64,000 nt of DNA from positions 1,922,001 to 1,986,000 of the forward strand of contig OY759675.1 of the NCBI GenBank assembly GCA_963662515.1, in the 5' to 3' direction. The notes under the pieces are model-generated. The model made no database searches, had not been told where the DNA came from, and worked only from the letters and a program-made list of their open reading frames with translations. The DNA is from JAFGDI01 sp963662515. GTDB taxonomy: Bacteria > Planctomycetota > Phycisphaerae > Sedimentisphaerales > SM23-30. Position 1 is the first letter of the stretch. The number at the start of each line of letters is the position of its first letter. Below, piece after piece: positions 1 to 7,860 of the stretch. Made by a program: the position numbers and the translations under genes.

Positions 1-160
1 AGTTGCCCAGCTCAATGGGGAAATTTACCAATGGAACTGGCAATTTGATCTTTTGCAGAGAATCTTTGCTATAAAGACTTTCACAATACCGATATGCCAT
101 ACCAAATATAACGGTAATTATTACTGCCAGTGCTAATAAAAAACTGTTTTTATATCGCAT
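1..160 (-). CDS. EpsI-like exosortase-associated protein, N-terminal fragment
   Basis: This is the first 53 codons of a gene that runs off the left edge. The start codon directly follows the stop of the upstream gene (TAA then ATG, no gap), so it is the next gene of the EPS operon. The peptide has a basic N-terminus, one hydrophobic segment (about residues 7-24), then a short linker leading to LPVPLVNFPIELGN. The first base of the next codon is T, so a Trp (TGG) could follow. That 'P-L-x-x-F-P-x-x-I/L-G-x-W' start is what EpsI / DUF3485 proteins show after their membrane anchor. EpsI is known as the partner of exosortases in EPS clusters. The identification rests on about 15 residues, so it is moderate; a generic single-pass EPS protein is the alternative. 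Confidence 0.55.
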   Translation of the reverse strand, partial: MRYKNSFLLALAVIITVIFGMAYRYCESLYSKDSLQKIKLPVPLVNFPIELGN

Positions 161-1141
161 TTATTTCCATACCACCTCTTTAGCTACTTTTTTACCGGAC
201 GCTAATTTTATACGATTATTTAACAGGCAATGTCTGATTTCTACATTATCACCAATCATTACTGATTGCCATAGGATAGATGCTTCCACAAAACAGTTTT
301 CCCCCAGCCTGGAATTACTGCCTATTATGCCTGGACCTGATATTATGCAGTTTTCTCCTATTGTGACATTATTCATTATAATAAGTGGGCCAATCAGACT
401 GGCGCTTTTGGCGATTCTGGCATCTGGAGAAATAAAAATGTTATTATCCCTGCATAAAAAACTATTTGGTATATATTTGAATAACCGGTTATTTTCAAGA
501 TGGCTGGTTATTTTTCGGAAATAAGAATGACCGTCTCGAAAAGAACCAGTACCACCATCAAGACAATAAGATCTGATACTGAACTTTTGTTGAATGAGAT
601 CAGGGACAAGGCGTTCTTTAATATCGCAATATCCTAGTTTTGGTATAAAATCAATGATATCTGGTTTGCATAAATGTGTACCTGATACTTCGTAATTGTC
701 ATACTTGCCTTTTGTCAGATAATTTACTGACATGGTCAATAAACTGTCGCACTTCCGATGGAAGCCAACAAAAGCGGCCAGGTCTGGAGGATTGACCATT
801 GTTGCCTTACAGATCAGGTAATCGGTATGCAAAACCTTTTTTTCCTTCTCTGCCTTAATTACCTCGCGAATGCAACCGGCTGTTCCAAGCGGCATGTCTT
901 CCGGCAGATAGTCAATCGCAATTCCGGTATTGTACTCATTGATGGTATCGCGTATTACATTCTGATCACCATTGAGACACACTGTTGCAGAATTGACTCC
1001 ACTTTCATTAAGCCAGATTAGGGTTCTGGCCAAGGCTGGCGTGTCAAGTACGGGCCATAGGCAGATTGGAAGACGACTGATTACAGGACATCTGCCGAAT
1101 TCAGCGCCACCAGCTAAAATTATTGCATGTACATTATTCAT
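161..1141 (-). CDS. Sugar-nucleotidyltransferase-like protein with left-handed beta-helix, degenerate active site
   Basis: The 326-residue protein resembles NDP-sugar pyrophosphorylases (GlmU/ManC/GCD1-like). It has an N-terminal nucleotidyltransferase fold (about 1-235) and C-terminal hexapeptide repeats (about 237-315, with IGENCI, IGSNSRLGENC and IGDNVEI). PLGTAG (about residues 84-89) is the usual substrate-side motif. The N-terminal signature is abnormal. After LAGG comes AEFGRCP instead of the G-x-G-T/S-R-L-x-P run, and the usual P-K-P/A lysine segment reads RLPICLWPVLD, with no lysine. Activity as a pyrophosphorylase is therefore doubtful; a regulatory or sugar-binding role is possible. 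It lies 64 bp after the dTDP-glucose dehydratase gene and abuts the EpsI-like gene, inside the EPS operon. Confidence 0.7.
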   Translation of the reverse strand: MNNVHAIILAGGAEFGRCPVISRLPICLWPVLDTPALARTLIWLNESGVNSATVCLNGDQNVIRDTINEYNTGIAIDYLPEDMPLGTAGCIREVIKAEKEKKVLHTDYLICKATMVNPPDLAAFVGFHRKCDSLLTMSVNYLTKGKYDNYEVSGTHLCKPDIIDFIPKLGYCDIKERLVPDLIQQKFSIRSYCLDGGTGSFRDGHSYFRKITSHLENNRLFKYIPNSFLCRDNNIFISPDARIAKSASLIGPLIIMNNVTIGENCIISGPGIIGSNSRLGENCFVEASILWQSVMIGDNVEIRHCLLNNRIKLASGKKVAKEVVWK

Positions 1142-1205
1142 TATTATTTGTCAAACAGAGCAAGTGATATTTCTTCCATAAAAAGGAGTAGGGGGCTTAT
1201 CCTTA

Positions 1206-2264
1206 TCATTTCCCTAGCCTTTGACCCTGATACTTTTGAGTTCTTATTGGTTCCCACCACCATTTGTTGCCCAGATACCACTCTACGGTTTTTCGAATGC
1301 CGCTATCAAAAGATTCTTCCGGCTCCCAGCCAAGTTCTTTTTTTATCTTGGTAGCATCGATGGCGTAACGCAGGTCATGCCCGGGTCTGTCAACAACATA
1401 TTTTATTTGGTCAGCATAAATACCACTTGCTTTGGGACGCAGTTCATCGAGTATAGAACATATAGCTCTTACAACTTCAATATTCTGTTTTTCATTATTA
1501 CCGCCAATATTATAGGTTTCACCGGGTTTGCCTTTGGAAAGTACCACAGACAGGGCGCGAGCATGGTCATCAACAAAAAGCCAATCTCTGACATTTTCAC
1601 CCTTGCCATAAACCGGCAATTCCTTGCCATCTAAAGCATTAAGTATTATCAGTGGTATCAGCTTCTCAGGAAAATGATATGGACCATAATTATTGGAGCA
1701 GTTAGTTAATAAAACCGGCAAGCCGTATGTATGATACCAGGCCATTACAAGGTGGTCTGATGAGGCCTTGGATGCAGAGTAGGGGCTTCGTGGATCATAG
1801 GGAGTTGTTTCGTAGAAATAACCGGTCTGCCCCAGTGAGCCGTAAACCTCATCAGTTGATATATGTTGGAAGCGAAAGATTCTTTTCCTGTCTTGACTCA
1901 ATCCAAGCCAATATTGACGAGCTGACTCCAGCAAAGTATAAGTTCCGACGACATTAGTCATGATGAAATCGCCAGGACCGTCGATTGAGCGGTCAACATG
2001 CGATTCTGCGGCCAGATGCATGATAGCATCTGGCTGAAATTCTGCGAAAACCCGATCTACTGCTTCCCGGTTACAAATATCAGCTTGTACAAAACTATAG
2101 CGTGAACAATCAGCAATTGTTTTAAGCGATTCCAGATTCCCGGCATAAGTCAGTTTATCCAGATTCAAAACGCTATGTTCGGTATGAGCTATCAGGTGTC
2201 GGATCAATGCCGAACCAATGAAGCCGGCACCGCCTGTCACTATTATTTTAAGGTTATCTTTCAT
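1206..2264 (-). CDS. rfbB: dTDP-glucose 4,6-dehydratase
   Basis: A 352-residue extended short-chain dehydrogenase of normal family length. It converts dTDP-glucose to dTDP-4-keto-6-deoxyglucose, the precursor of rhamnose and related deoxysugars, in the cytoplasm. The NAD-binding TGGAGFIG is at residues 10-17. The dehydratase triad T137-D138-E139 sits in STDEVYG, and the YxxxK pair is Y162/K166 in YSASK. The NNYGPYHFPEKLIP segment is typical of RfbB/RmlB. The gene follows the UDP-sugar dehydrogenase by 9 bp. The other rhamnose genes (rfbA, C, D) are not in the window, so the final sugar is not known from here. Confidence 0.95.
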   Translation of the reverse strand: MKDNLKIIVTGGAGFIGSALIRHLIAHTEHSVLNLDKLTYAGNLESLKTIADCSRYSFVQADICNREAVDRVFAEFQPDAIMHLAAESHVDRSIDGPGDFIMTNVVGTYTLLESARQYWLGLSQDRKRIFRFQHISTDEVYGSLGQTGYFYETTPYDPRSPYSASKASSDHLVMAWYHTYGLPVLLTNCSNNYGPYHFPEKLIPLIILNALDGKELPVYGKGENVRDWLFVDDHARALSVVLSKGKPGETYNIGGNNEKQNIEVVRAICSILDELRPKASGIYADQIKYVVDRPGHDLRYAIDATKIKKELGWEPEESFDSGIRKTVEWYLGNKWWWEPIRTQKYQGQRLGK

Positions 2265-2273
2265 TGTTTACTC

Positions 2274-3590
2274 TTATGCTTTTACAACATTTTTCTTACT
2301 GCCCTTTACTGCATCGCAGGCATTTCGACTATCGACGATAAGTTTAGCATTCTTTACTATCATATTCATATCGTAACAGCTGTGAGCTGTAGCTATCAAT
2401 ATGCAGTCATATTTGCTGATATTAGCAGGAGTCAAAGATACAGATTTCATTTGCAGGTTGTATTCACGGGTTTTTTTAGTAGCAGGTATAAAAGGATCAT
2501 TGTAATCGACTTTCGCTCCCTTTTCTTTGAGTAATTCTATCAGCTCTAAAGAGGGTGATTCGCGAATATCGTCAATGTCTTTCTTATATGCCAGTCCCAG
2601 CACCAGTACTTTTGAGCCCTTAAGGCTTTTCTTTTGTTCATTAAGTGCTTCCATGGTTCTTTGTATAACATAATGCGGCATGGCGGTATTGATCTCGCCA
2701 GCCAGTTCTATAAATCGAGTGGGCATACCAAATTGGCGAGCTTTCCAGGTCAGGTAGAATGGGTCGATCGGGATGCAATGACCGCCCAGGCCGGGCCCTG
2801 GATAGAAGGGCTGATAGCCAAATGGCTTACTGCTTGCTCCGCGAATTACCTCCCAGACATCTATTCCCATGCGGTCGAATACTTGCTTAAGCTCGTTGAC
2901 CATGGCTATATTGACGCAACGATAGACATTTTCAACGATTTTGATAGCTTCTGCCGTTTCGCAGCTATCAACTGGTATTAGTGTATCTATGGCATATTTA
3001 TATACCGACATAGCAAAATCAAGAGATGGTTTATCTATGGCTCCAACCACCTTGGGTATAGTGCGGGTATTATAATGAGCATTACCTGGATCTTCCCGCT
3101 CAGGTGAATATGCCATGTAGAAGTCTTTGCCGGCTTTGAGACCGGTTGACTCGAGTATGGGTTTCATTACCTCATTAGTTGTTCCAGGGTATGTGGTGCT
3201 TTCCAGAACCACCAACTGCCCCTTTCTAAGCGACTTTGCCACAGTCCGGCATGACTCCTCCACATAATACATGTCGGGTTCCCGGCTGGCTGTTAATGGT
3301 GTAGGCACACAGAGGATGAGAACATCAGGTTTGTCCATTAATGTTGCATCAGTTGTAGCCCTGAATCTACCAGATTTTGTCATCTCAGCTATATGTTCAT
3401 CGGGTATATGTTTAAGCGGTGATTTTCCACTGCTTATTCTTTTGACTGCTTCAGGATTTATATCAAAACCATAAACTTCACAACCGCCGCGTACGAATTC
3501 CCGAGCCAACGGCAGGCCAACATAACCCAGGCCAATGATGCCAACAGAGGCTTTATTGTCACATTCTTTTTTATTACATGTTTTTTTCAT
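2274..3590 (-). CDS. wbpA: UDP-N-acetylglucosamine 6-dehydrogenase-type nucleotide sugar dehydrogenase
   Basis: The 438-residue enzyme oxidises a UDP-hexose (probably UDP-GlcNAc) at C6 to the uronic acid with 2 NAD+. It has the NAD-binding IGLGYVGLP (19-27), the substrate segment SPEREDPGN (162-170), the catalytic Cys272 in GLGGHCIPIDP, and a C-terminal UDP-binding domain with KVLVLGLAYKKDIDDIRESPS. The GHCIPIDPFYLTWKA stretch is typical of the WbpA/UDP-GlcNAc branch rather than UDP-glucose dehydrogenase; substrate assignment by family only. It is separated from the next upstream gene of the operon by 95 bp. It supplies an acidic sugar for the EPS repeat unit. Confidence 0.9.
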   Translation of the reverse strand: MKKTCNKKECDNKASVGIIGLGYVGLPLAREFVRGGCEVYGFDINPEAVKRISSGKSPLKHIPDEHIAEMTKSGRFRATTDATLMDKPDVLILCVPTPLTASREPDMYYVEESCRTVAKSLRKGQLVVLESTTYPGTTNEVMKPILESTGLKAGKDFYMAYSPEREDPGNAHYNTRTIPKVVGAIDKPSLDFAMSVYKYAIDTLIPVDSCETAEAIKIVENVYRCVNIAMVNELKQVFDRMGIDVWEVIRGASSKPFGYQPFYPGPGLGGHCIPIDPFYLTWKARQFGMPTRFIELAGEINTAMPHYVIQRTMEALNEQKKSLKGSKVLVLGLAYKKDIDDIRESPSLELIELLKEKGAKVDYNDPFIPATKKTREYNLQMKSVSLTPANISKYDCILIATAHSCYDMNMIVKNAKLIVDSRNACDAVKGSKKNVVKA

Positions 3591-3685
3591 ATTATTTATA
3601 CTCCTGTTAAATCAGATCAGATTGTTATGGTTGTGACCTGAAATTTTTATTTGATTCGAGATTGAAACTTTGTATTTTGTAGAAA

Positions 3686-4162
3686 CTATATTTCAGCTAA
3701 AAATTGTTTTATCCTTGCGGCAACTTTATCAGCCTGATTAACCCTGGGGGTAGGTCTAAAGCTGGCAAGTTCTTTGATCTTTGCTGGTAATTCACTTTCG
3801 TTTTCGGCTAACAATAAGTGCCCTAATTCCTGAAACTTACGGGCAATGCCTACCTGATGGTCATTAACTACCTCTTTGTATTTGGCCAGCCTTGGTAATA
3901 CGAGCAATGGTTTGTTGTATTCAAGTGCCATAGTAATAGTCCCCATCCCGGCATGACTAATTATAGCATCAGATTTTGCCAATACTTCATCAAACTTATC
4001 CTTTTCAATAGTCTGACAATATTCAAAATTAATAGGCTGATACTTACCGCTGCCTATCTGGCCATATATTGTTTGTGTGATAAGCCCCTGTCCAACAAGA
4101 TCATCAATAGCTTTTGTAAGCCGGTCAAATTCAAATTGCGTTCCAACAGTAAGAAAAATCAT
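3686..4162 (-). CDS. Alg13/PssE-like glycosyltransferase catalytic subunit
   Basis: A 158-residue protein matching the C-terminal, nucleotide-sugar-binding half of family-28 glycosyltransferases. It opens with IFLTVGTQFEFDRL and carries AIISHAGMGTITMALEYNKP, the GT28 loop that holds the UDP-sugar. It lies 12 bp after the Alg14/PssD-like gene. In bacterial PssD/PssE and eukaryotic Alg14/Alg13 pairs the two short proteins form one membrane-associated transferase. By analogy this subunit supplies catalysis and the neighbour recruits it to the membrane. The sugar transferred is unknown. Confidence 0.85.
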   Translation of the reverse strand: MIFLTVGTQFEFDRLTKAIDDLVGQGLITQTIYGQIGSGKYQPINFEYCQTIEKDKFDEVLAKSDAIISHAGMGTITMALEYNKPLLVLPRLAKYKEVVNDHQVGIARKFQELGHLLLAENESELPAKIKELASFRPTPRVNQADKVAARIKQFLAEI

Positions 4163-4174
4163 AATAATCTCACT

Positions 4175-4660
4175 TTAGATAATTGTTCCATAGTATTCAG
4201 CTTTTGGGTATTTTTCTAAAAGATTCTGCCATTGTAATATAAATAAATCTGAAACTGGATAGACTAACCTCCCTGATAAACTTGGTCTTTCAGTATTAGT
4301 TATACTATCAATCCAGACCACTTTTGAACGAAAAATACATTTTGCCATGTAGCATAGCAAGCAACCATGTAGGGCGCCAGTCGATATTACTACTTCTGGT
4401 TTAGTTTTTAGGATTATAGATAAACAACGAAAAAAAACTAAAATAGTCTTAAAAAAATGTTCTCGATTAGATTCCCCAACAAAAAAAGCCATGGCTTTTT
4501 TTTCTAGTTTAGTTTTTAGTACTTCAGTTGTAGTTACAAAACAAACATCTTCACCCGACCATGCTTCAGATATTTTTAATAATTGGCTTATATGTCCGCC
4601 AGCAGAAGCAGCTAACAAGACTTTCCTTTGAGTAATTGTTTTATTTAATTTTACATTCAA
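4175..4660 (-). CDS. Alg14/PssD-like glycosyltransferase membrane subunit
   Basis: A 161-residue protein with the N-terminal half of a GT28-type transferase: KVLLAASAGGHISQLLKISE near residues 13-32, including the glycine-rich acceptor loop, then a Rossmann-like fold with STGALHGCLLCYMAKCIF. It is the expected partner of the Alg13/PssE-like protein encoded 12 bp downstream. Its first 20 bp overlap the 3' end of the upstream GT2 gene in another frame, which implies coupled translation. In characterised pairs this subunit anchors the complex to the inner membrane and binds the lipid-linked acceptor. Confidence 0.85.
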   Translation of the reverse strand: MNVKLNKTITQRKVLLAASAGGHISQLLKISEAWSGEDVCFVTTTEVLKTKLEKKAMAFFVGESNREHFFKTILVFFRCLSIILKTKPEVVISTGALHGCLLCYMAKCIFRSKVVWIDSITNTERPSLSGRLVYPVSDLFILQWQNLLEKYPKAEYYGTII

Positions 4661-5594
4661 GTGATTTATACCCCAATAATGATTTTATGGAACCAATGAA
4701 GTAAGTCTTTACCATTTGATGGCTTTTTTTTCGCTCACTAGGGTTTATTAGGCCTGTGATTAACCAAGGAACGATTCTTACACTAAACCAAAAATAGGTT
4801 ATTAAGCAAGCTGCATAATAATACACAGAGTTATGGTGCTTTCTAATAAATTGAAGAATACCTGCTCTGAGTTGTAAAATCATTAAAGGCTTAACCTGTT
4901 TGCTGCTTTGGCCACCAAGATGAATAATTTCTGCATCTGGTGTAAATATTACTTTCCAGCCTGCTTTATCAAATCGGTAGCACCAGTCTGTTTCTTCAGC
5001 ATACATAAAAAAAGAATTGTCCATCATGCCTACTTCATTGAGAGCTTCACGCCGTGTCAACATGAAAGCTCCCATTATTGCTTCTACATAGCGAGTATCA
5101 TTATGGTCCCACCAAGTCATTCTTTCGCGGCCGAAAAACTTGTTATTGGTAAATAATTGATTTAAATATAAAGTGCTGATAAACATATTAAGTAGAGATG
5201 GATGCATAAAACAACTTCTCTGAAGTGTTTTGTCTGGGTTAAGTATCTTACACCCTACAAGTCCAGCTTCTGGATGACTTTCAGCAAATTGAATTGTTTT
5301 TTCTAGCGCATTATCTAGAACAATTGTGTCACTGTTTAACAGAAGAATATACTTACCTTTTGCAATTTCAATCCCTTGATTATTTGCTGAAGCAAAACCA
5401 AGATTATTTTTGTTTTGTATAATAATAACTTCAGGAAAATTTTTGTTTATCTCCATAACTGATCTATCTGAAGATGCGTTATCTATGACTATAACTTCAA
5501 ATGAAAACTCTTTTGTCTGCTCATAGACTGACTGGATGCAATTACATGTAACTTCACATGTGTTCCAGTTTACTATTATAATTGAAAGATGCAT
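4641..5594 (-). CDS. Family 2 glycosyltransferase (rhamnosyltransferase-like)
   Basis: A 317-residue GT-A fold transferase. LSIIIVNWNT at the start, DNASSD (38-43), NNLGFASANNQG and LLLNSDT (84-90, the DxD-like metal site) are the family-2 hallmarks seen in WbbL-type rhamnosyltransferases. GAFMLTRREALNEVGMMDN and EETDWCYRFDKAGW follow in the usual order. A hydrophobic C-terminal stretch (about 255-280) could attach it to the membrane. It presumably adds one sugar to the lipid-linked EPS unit on the cytoplasmic face. A rhamnose donor would fit the dTDP-glucose dehydratase in the operon, but donor specificity cannot be read from sequence. Confidence 0.88.
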   Translation of the reverse strand: MHLSIIIVNWNTCEVTCNCIQSVYEQTKEFSFEVIVIDNASSDRSVMEINKNFPEVIIIQNKNNLGFASANNQGIEIAKGKYILLLNSDTIVLDNALEKTIQFAESHPEAGLVGCKILNPDKTLQRSCFMHPSLLNMFISTLYLNQLFTNNKFFGRERMTWWDHNDTRYVEAIMGAFMLTRREALNEVGMMDNSFFMYAEETDWCYRFDKAGWKVIFTPDAEIIHLGGQSSKQVKPLMILQLRAGILQFIRKHHNSVYYYAACLITYFWFSVRIVPWLITGLINPSERKKSHQMVKTYFIGSIKSLLGYKSLECKIK

Positions 5595-5620
5595 AATTAT
5601 TCTCTAGTCTCTATAGTGAT

Positions 5621-6688
5621 TTACCAAATACCTAATCTTCTTTGAATAGGCCTAAATAATACCTGTGGCCAATATATAGGGTTCATTCTAAAAATATTTT
5701 TAATGATAGTAATATTTAGATACCTTCGAAATTTGCACATTTCAGCCTTCACATCATGATTATATGAATTAGTAATAGGTTCTTTAAGTAGGCTGTTTCG
5801 TCGAACAATTTCCTGAAGATATTTATTAATAGTTTCTTTGGGTATATAAGGGCGATGAAATTTATCCAGACAAATTGGTGTGAAATCATATTTAGTAATT
5901 ACATTATTAGCTATTTCAATAGAAAGAACCATAGACCATTTATTGTCTGGAAGAAATTGGTCAAAAATAAAATTACCCATACTATATGCAATTAAGCCAT
6001 TATTGTATTCTTCAATACCTTGAATAACATGTGGGTGATGACCAATTACAAGCTTGACTCCATTATCAATTAACTTGTGCCCAATTTCGCGTTGAACTAC
6101 ATTGGGTCGGTCAATAAATTCATCTCCCCAATGTATGCTAGCTATTATAGTTAAAATACCTTGGTTTCTAATTTCGTTTACTTTTGAGATTATTGTTTCG
6201 CTGTCAACAGCAAATGCATACTTCTCTTTTTTTAGGCATGCTCCAATAAAAGCTATAGAATTTGGTGAATCTATATGGCATGATATTCCAGTCTTAAATG
6301 GAACATCACCATGTCCAATTACATGGATTCCAGCTTTTACTAGATTTGAAACAGTGTCGCAAGCAGCTTCATAACCCTGTTCTAAAATATGATTATTTGA
6401 GACATTGGCAATATTAATTCCCCATTCTTTAATGTAATCAATATGTTTGGGTTTTCCTCTCATGTGTAGTGTTCTAAGGCTGTACCATTTTCTTCCTATA
6501 TCTGATATGGGACATTCGATATTAGCTAATACATAATCAGAGCTATTAAAAATTTGCCTGATTGATTTATCTACATAATCATATCCATATTTATCCATAT
6601 TGGATGAACAACCTGATCCTAATGCGTAGAATGAATCCCCGCACATTAAATCGCCAATACAAGAAACTTTTATGACTTTATTACTCAT
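5621..6688 (-). CDS. capA: CapA/PgsA-family capsule metallophosphatase
   Basis: A 355-residue protein with the CapA metallophosphoesterase-like fold. The metal-site motifs are in order: GDLMCGD (12-18), NIECPIS (56-62), NVSNNHILEQG (95-105), HWGDE (186-190), GHHPHVIQG (216-224) and YSMGNFIFDQ. CapA proteins act in poly-gamma-glutamate or capsule synthesis, and in EPS clusters they may modify or release polymer. No signal peptide is evident here, so a cytoplasmic location is possible, unlike secreted or membrane-anchored homologs. Its start overlaps the end of the GT4 gene by 4 bp (ATGA). Confidence 0.85.
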   Translation of the reverse strand: MSNKVIKVSCIGDLMCGDSFYALGSGCSSNMDKYGYDYVDKSIRQIFNSSDYVLANIECPISDIGRKWYSLRTLHMRGKPKHIDYIKEWGINIANVSNNHILEQGYEAACDTVSNLVKAGIHVIGHGDVPFKTGISCHIDSPNSIAFIGACLKKEKYAFAVDSETIISKVNEIRNQGILTIIASIHWGDEFIDRPNVVQREIGHKLIDNGVKLVIGHHPHVIQGIEEYNNGLIAYSMGNFIFDQFLPDNKWSMVLSIEIANNVITKYDFTPICLDKFHRPYIPKETINKYLQEIVRRNSLLKEPITNSYNHDVKAEMCKFRRYLNITIIKNIFRMNPIYWPQVLFRPIQRRLGIW

Positions 6689-7860
6689 GATTTTAGTGTA
6701 AGAAGTAAATTAATTTCGGTTTCAATAATTTGAGAATGTTCTGCCCAATCATTTTTTGATGCCACAAGTATTCTTTTATTCATTCTATCCATAGTGTCAT
6801 TGCTGATCTCCCATTGTATTCTGTTACAAAATTCTTCTTTGTTTTTTGCTATGCTTAATATTTCAGAATAATTTTCTACTACCTCCCGAATGGGAACTGA
6901 TACTATGGGTTTGCCAGAAGCCATATACTCTTTTAATTTTAAAGGATTGCAGTTTAATATCCATTTATTCATAACCCATGGTAACAAACAAATATCAAAA
7001 GAGGAACATAATGAAGGTATTTGATCATATGGCACTTTCCCCAAAAAAATAACATTTTTCATTTGCTTAAGATTACTATAATCACCGGCTGTAATTTGTC
7101 CTGCAAAAACAAAATTATAATCTGGTAGTCTATTAGCACAGTATTCGAGTAACTCTATGTCATTCTGAGCAGTTAGTGTACCAAAATATCCAACAGTTGG
7201 GCCATCTACATTTTTATGAAATTGATTGCTATTTTTTGCATTTCTGAATGCATTATAATCAACACCATGATCAAGATATATAACTCTGCATTGAGATTGT
7301 CTTAATTTGTGTTCATATAATTCTTTGGACACGCAAATTACTAAATCGCACAAATTAGTTATATTCTGTTCTCTTTCTATGAGTTTGGCTTTATTTTTTG
7401 TGTAAGGACATTCGTCAAAACGATCAGAAGCATGGTATATCGCAATCTTTTTATTAATCTTATTTACAAAGTCTGCGGCGCGTATATTTTCAACCCACAA
7501 TATGGGATCTTTAAATGCAGCTAATAGCATAACAGCTTTTATCTGAGTTAAAATTAATAGGTTATTTAAATTGTCAAAAAAAGGGATACCTTGGATTGGA
7601 AGAAACAAGGGACTGATAACCCATATATTCTTTTCTGGTTTTCTGCAAAACTTTAATAAGCTTTTAGTTTTTCTTAGCACTCGAGTCCATAGGCCTTTGT
7701 GGCTGCGGGTTCCAGTTATATCACTGCTAAAGGGGTTGATGTAAATGATTTTATGATTTTTCGAAAATTGTTTTACTAAATGGGTACAACAACTAGGGTT
7801 GTTCGCCCACCAATCTGATGGTCCAAAAACTAATAGTTTCCATGAATTACTCACTGTCAA
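6685..7860 (-). CDS. Glycosyltransferase, GT4-like GT-B fold
   Basis: A 391-residue GT-B transferase. The N-terminal acceptor domain has a WVENIRAADFVNK-type region. The C-terminal donor domain begins near VGYFGTLTAQNDIELLEY and has VIFLGKVPYDQIPSL and NPLKLKEYMASGKPIVS, the E-x7-E-like donor site. These features place it with GT4-like transferases. It overlaps the capA start by 4 bp and the capK-like stop by 14 bp, so it is translationally coupled on both sides. Donor and acceptor are not predictable from sequence. Confidence 0.85.
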   Translation of the reverse strand: MTVSNSWKLLVFGPSDWWANNPSCCTHLVKQFSKNHKIIYINPFSSDITGTRSHKGLWTRVLRKTKSLLKFCRKPEKNIWVISPLFLPIQGIPFFDNLNNLLILTQIKAVMLLAAFKDPILWVENIRAADFVNKINKKIAIYHASDRFDECPYTKNKAKLIEREQNITNLCDLVICVSKELYEHKLRQSQCRVIYLDHGVDYNAFRNAKNSNQFHKNVDGPTVGYFGTLTAQNDIELLEYCANRLPDYNFVFAGQITAGDYSNLKQMKNVIFLGKVPYDQIPSLCSSFDICLLPWVMNKWILNCNPLKLKEYMASGKPIVSVPIREVVENYSEILSIAKNKEEFCNRIQWEISNDTMDRMNKRILVASKNDWAEHSQIIETEINLLLTLKS

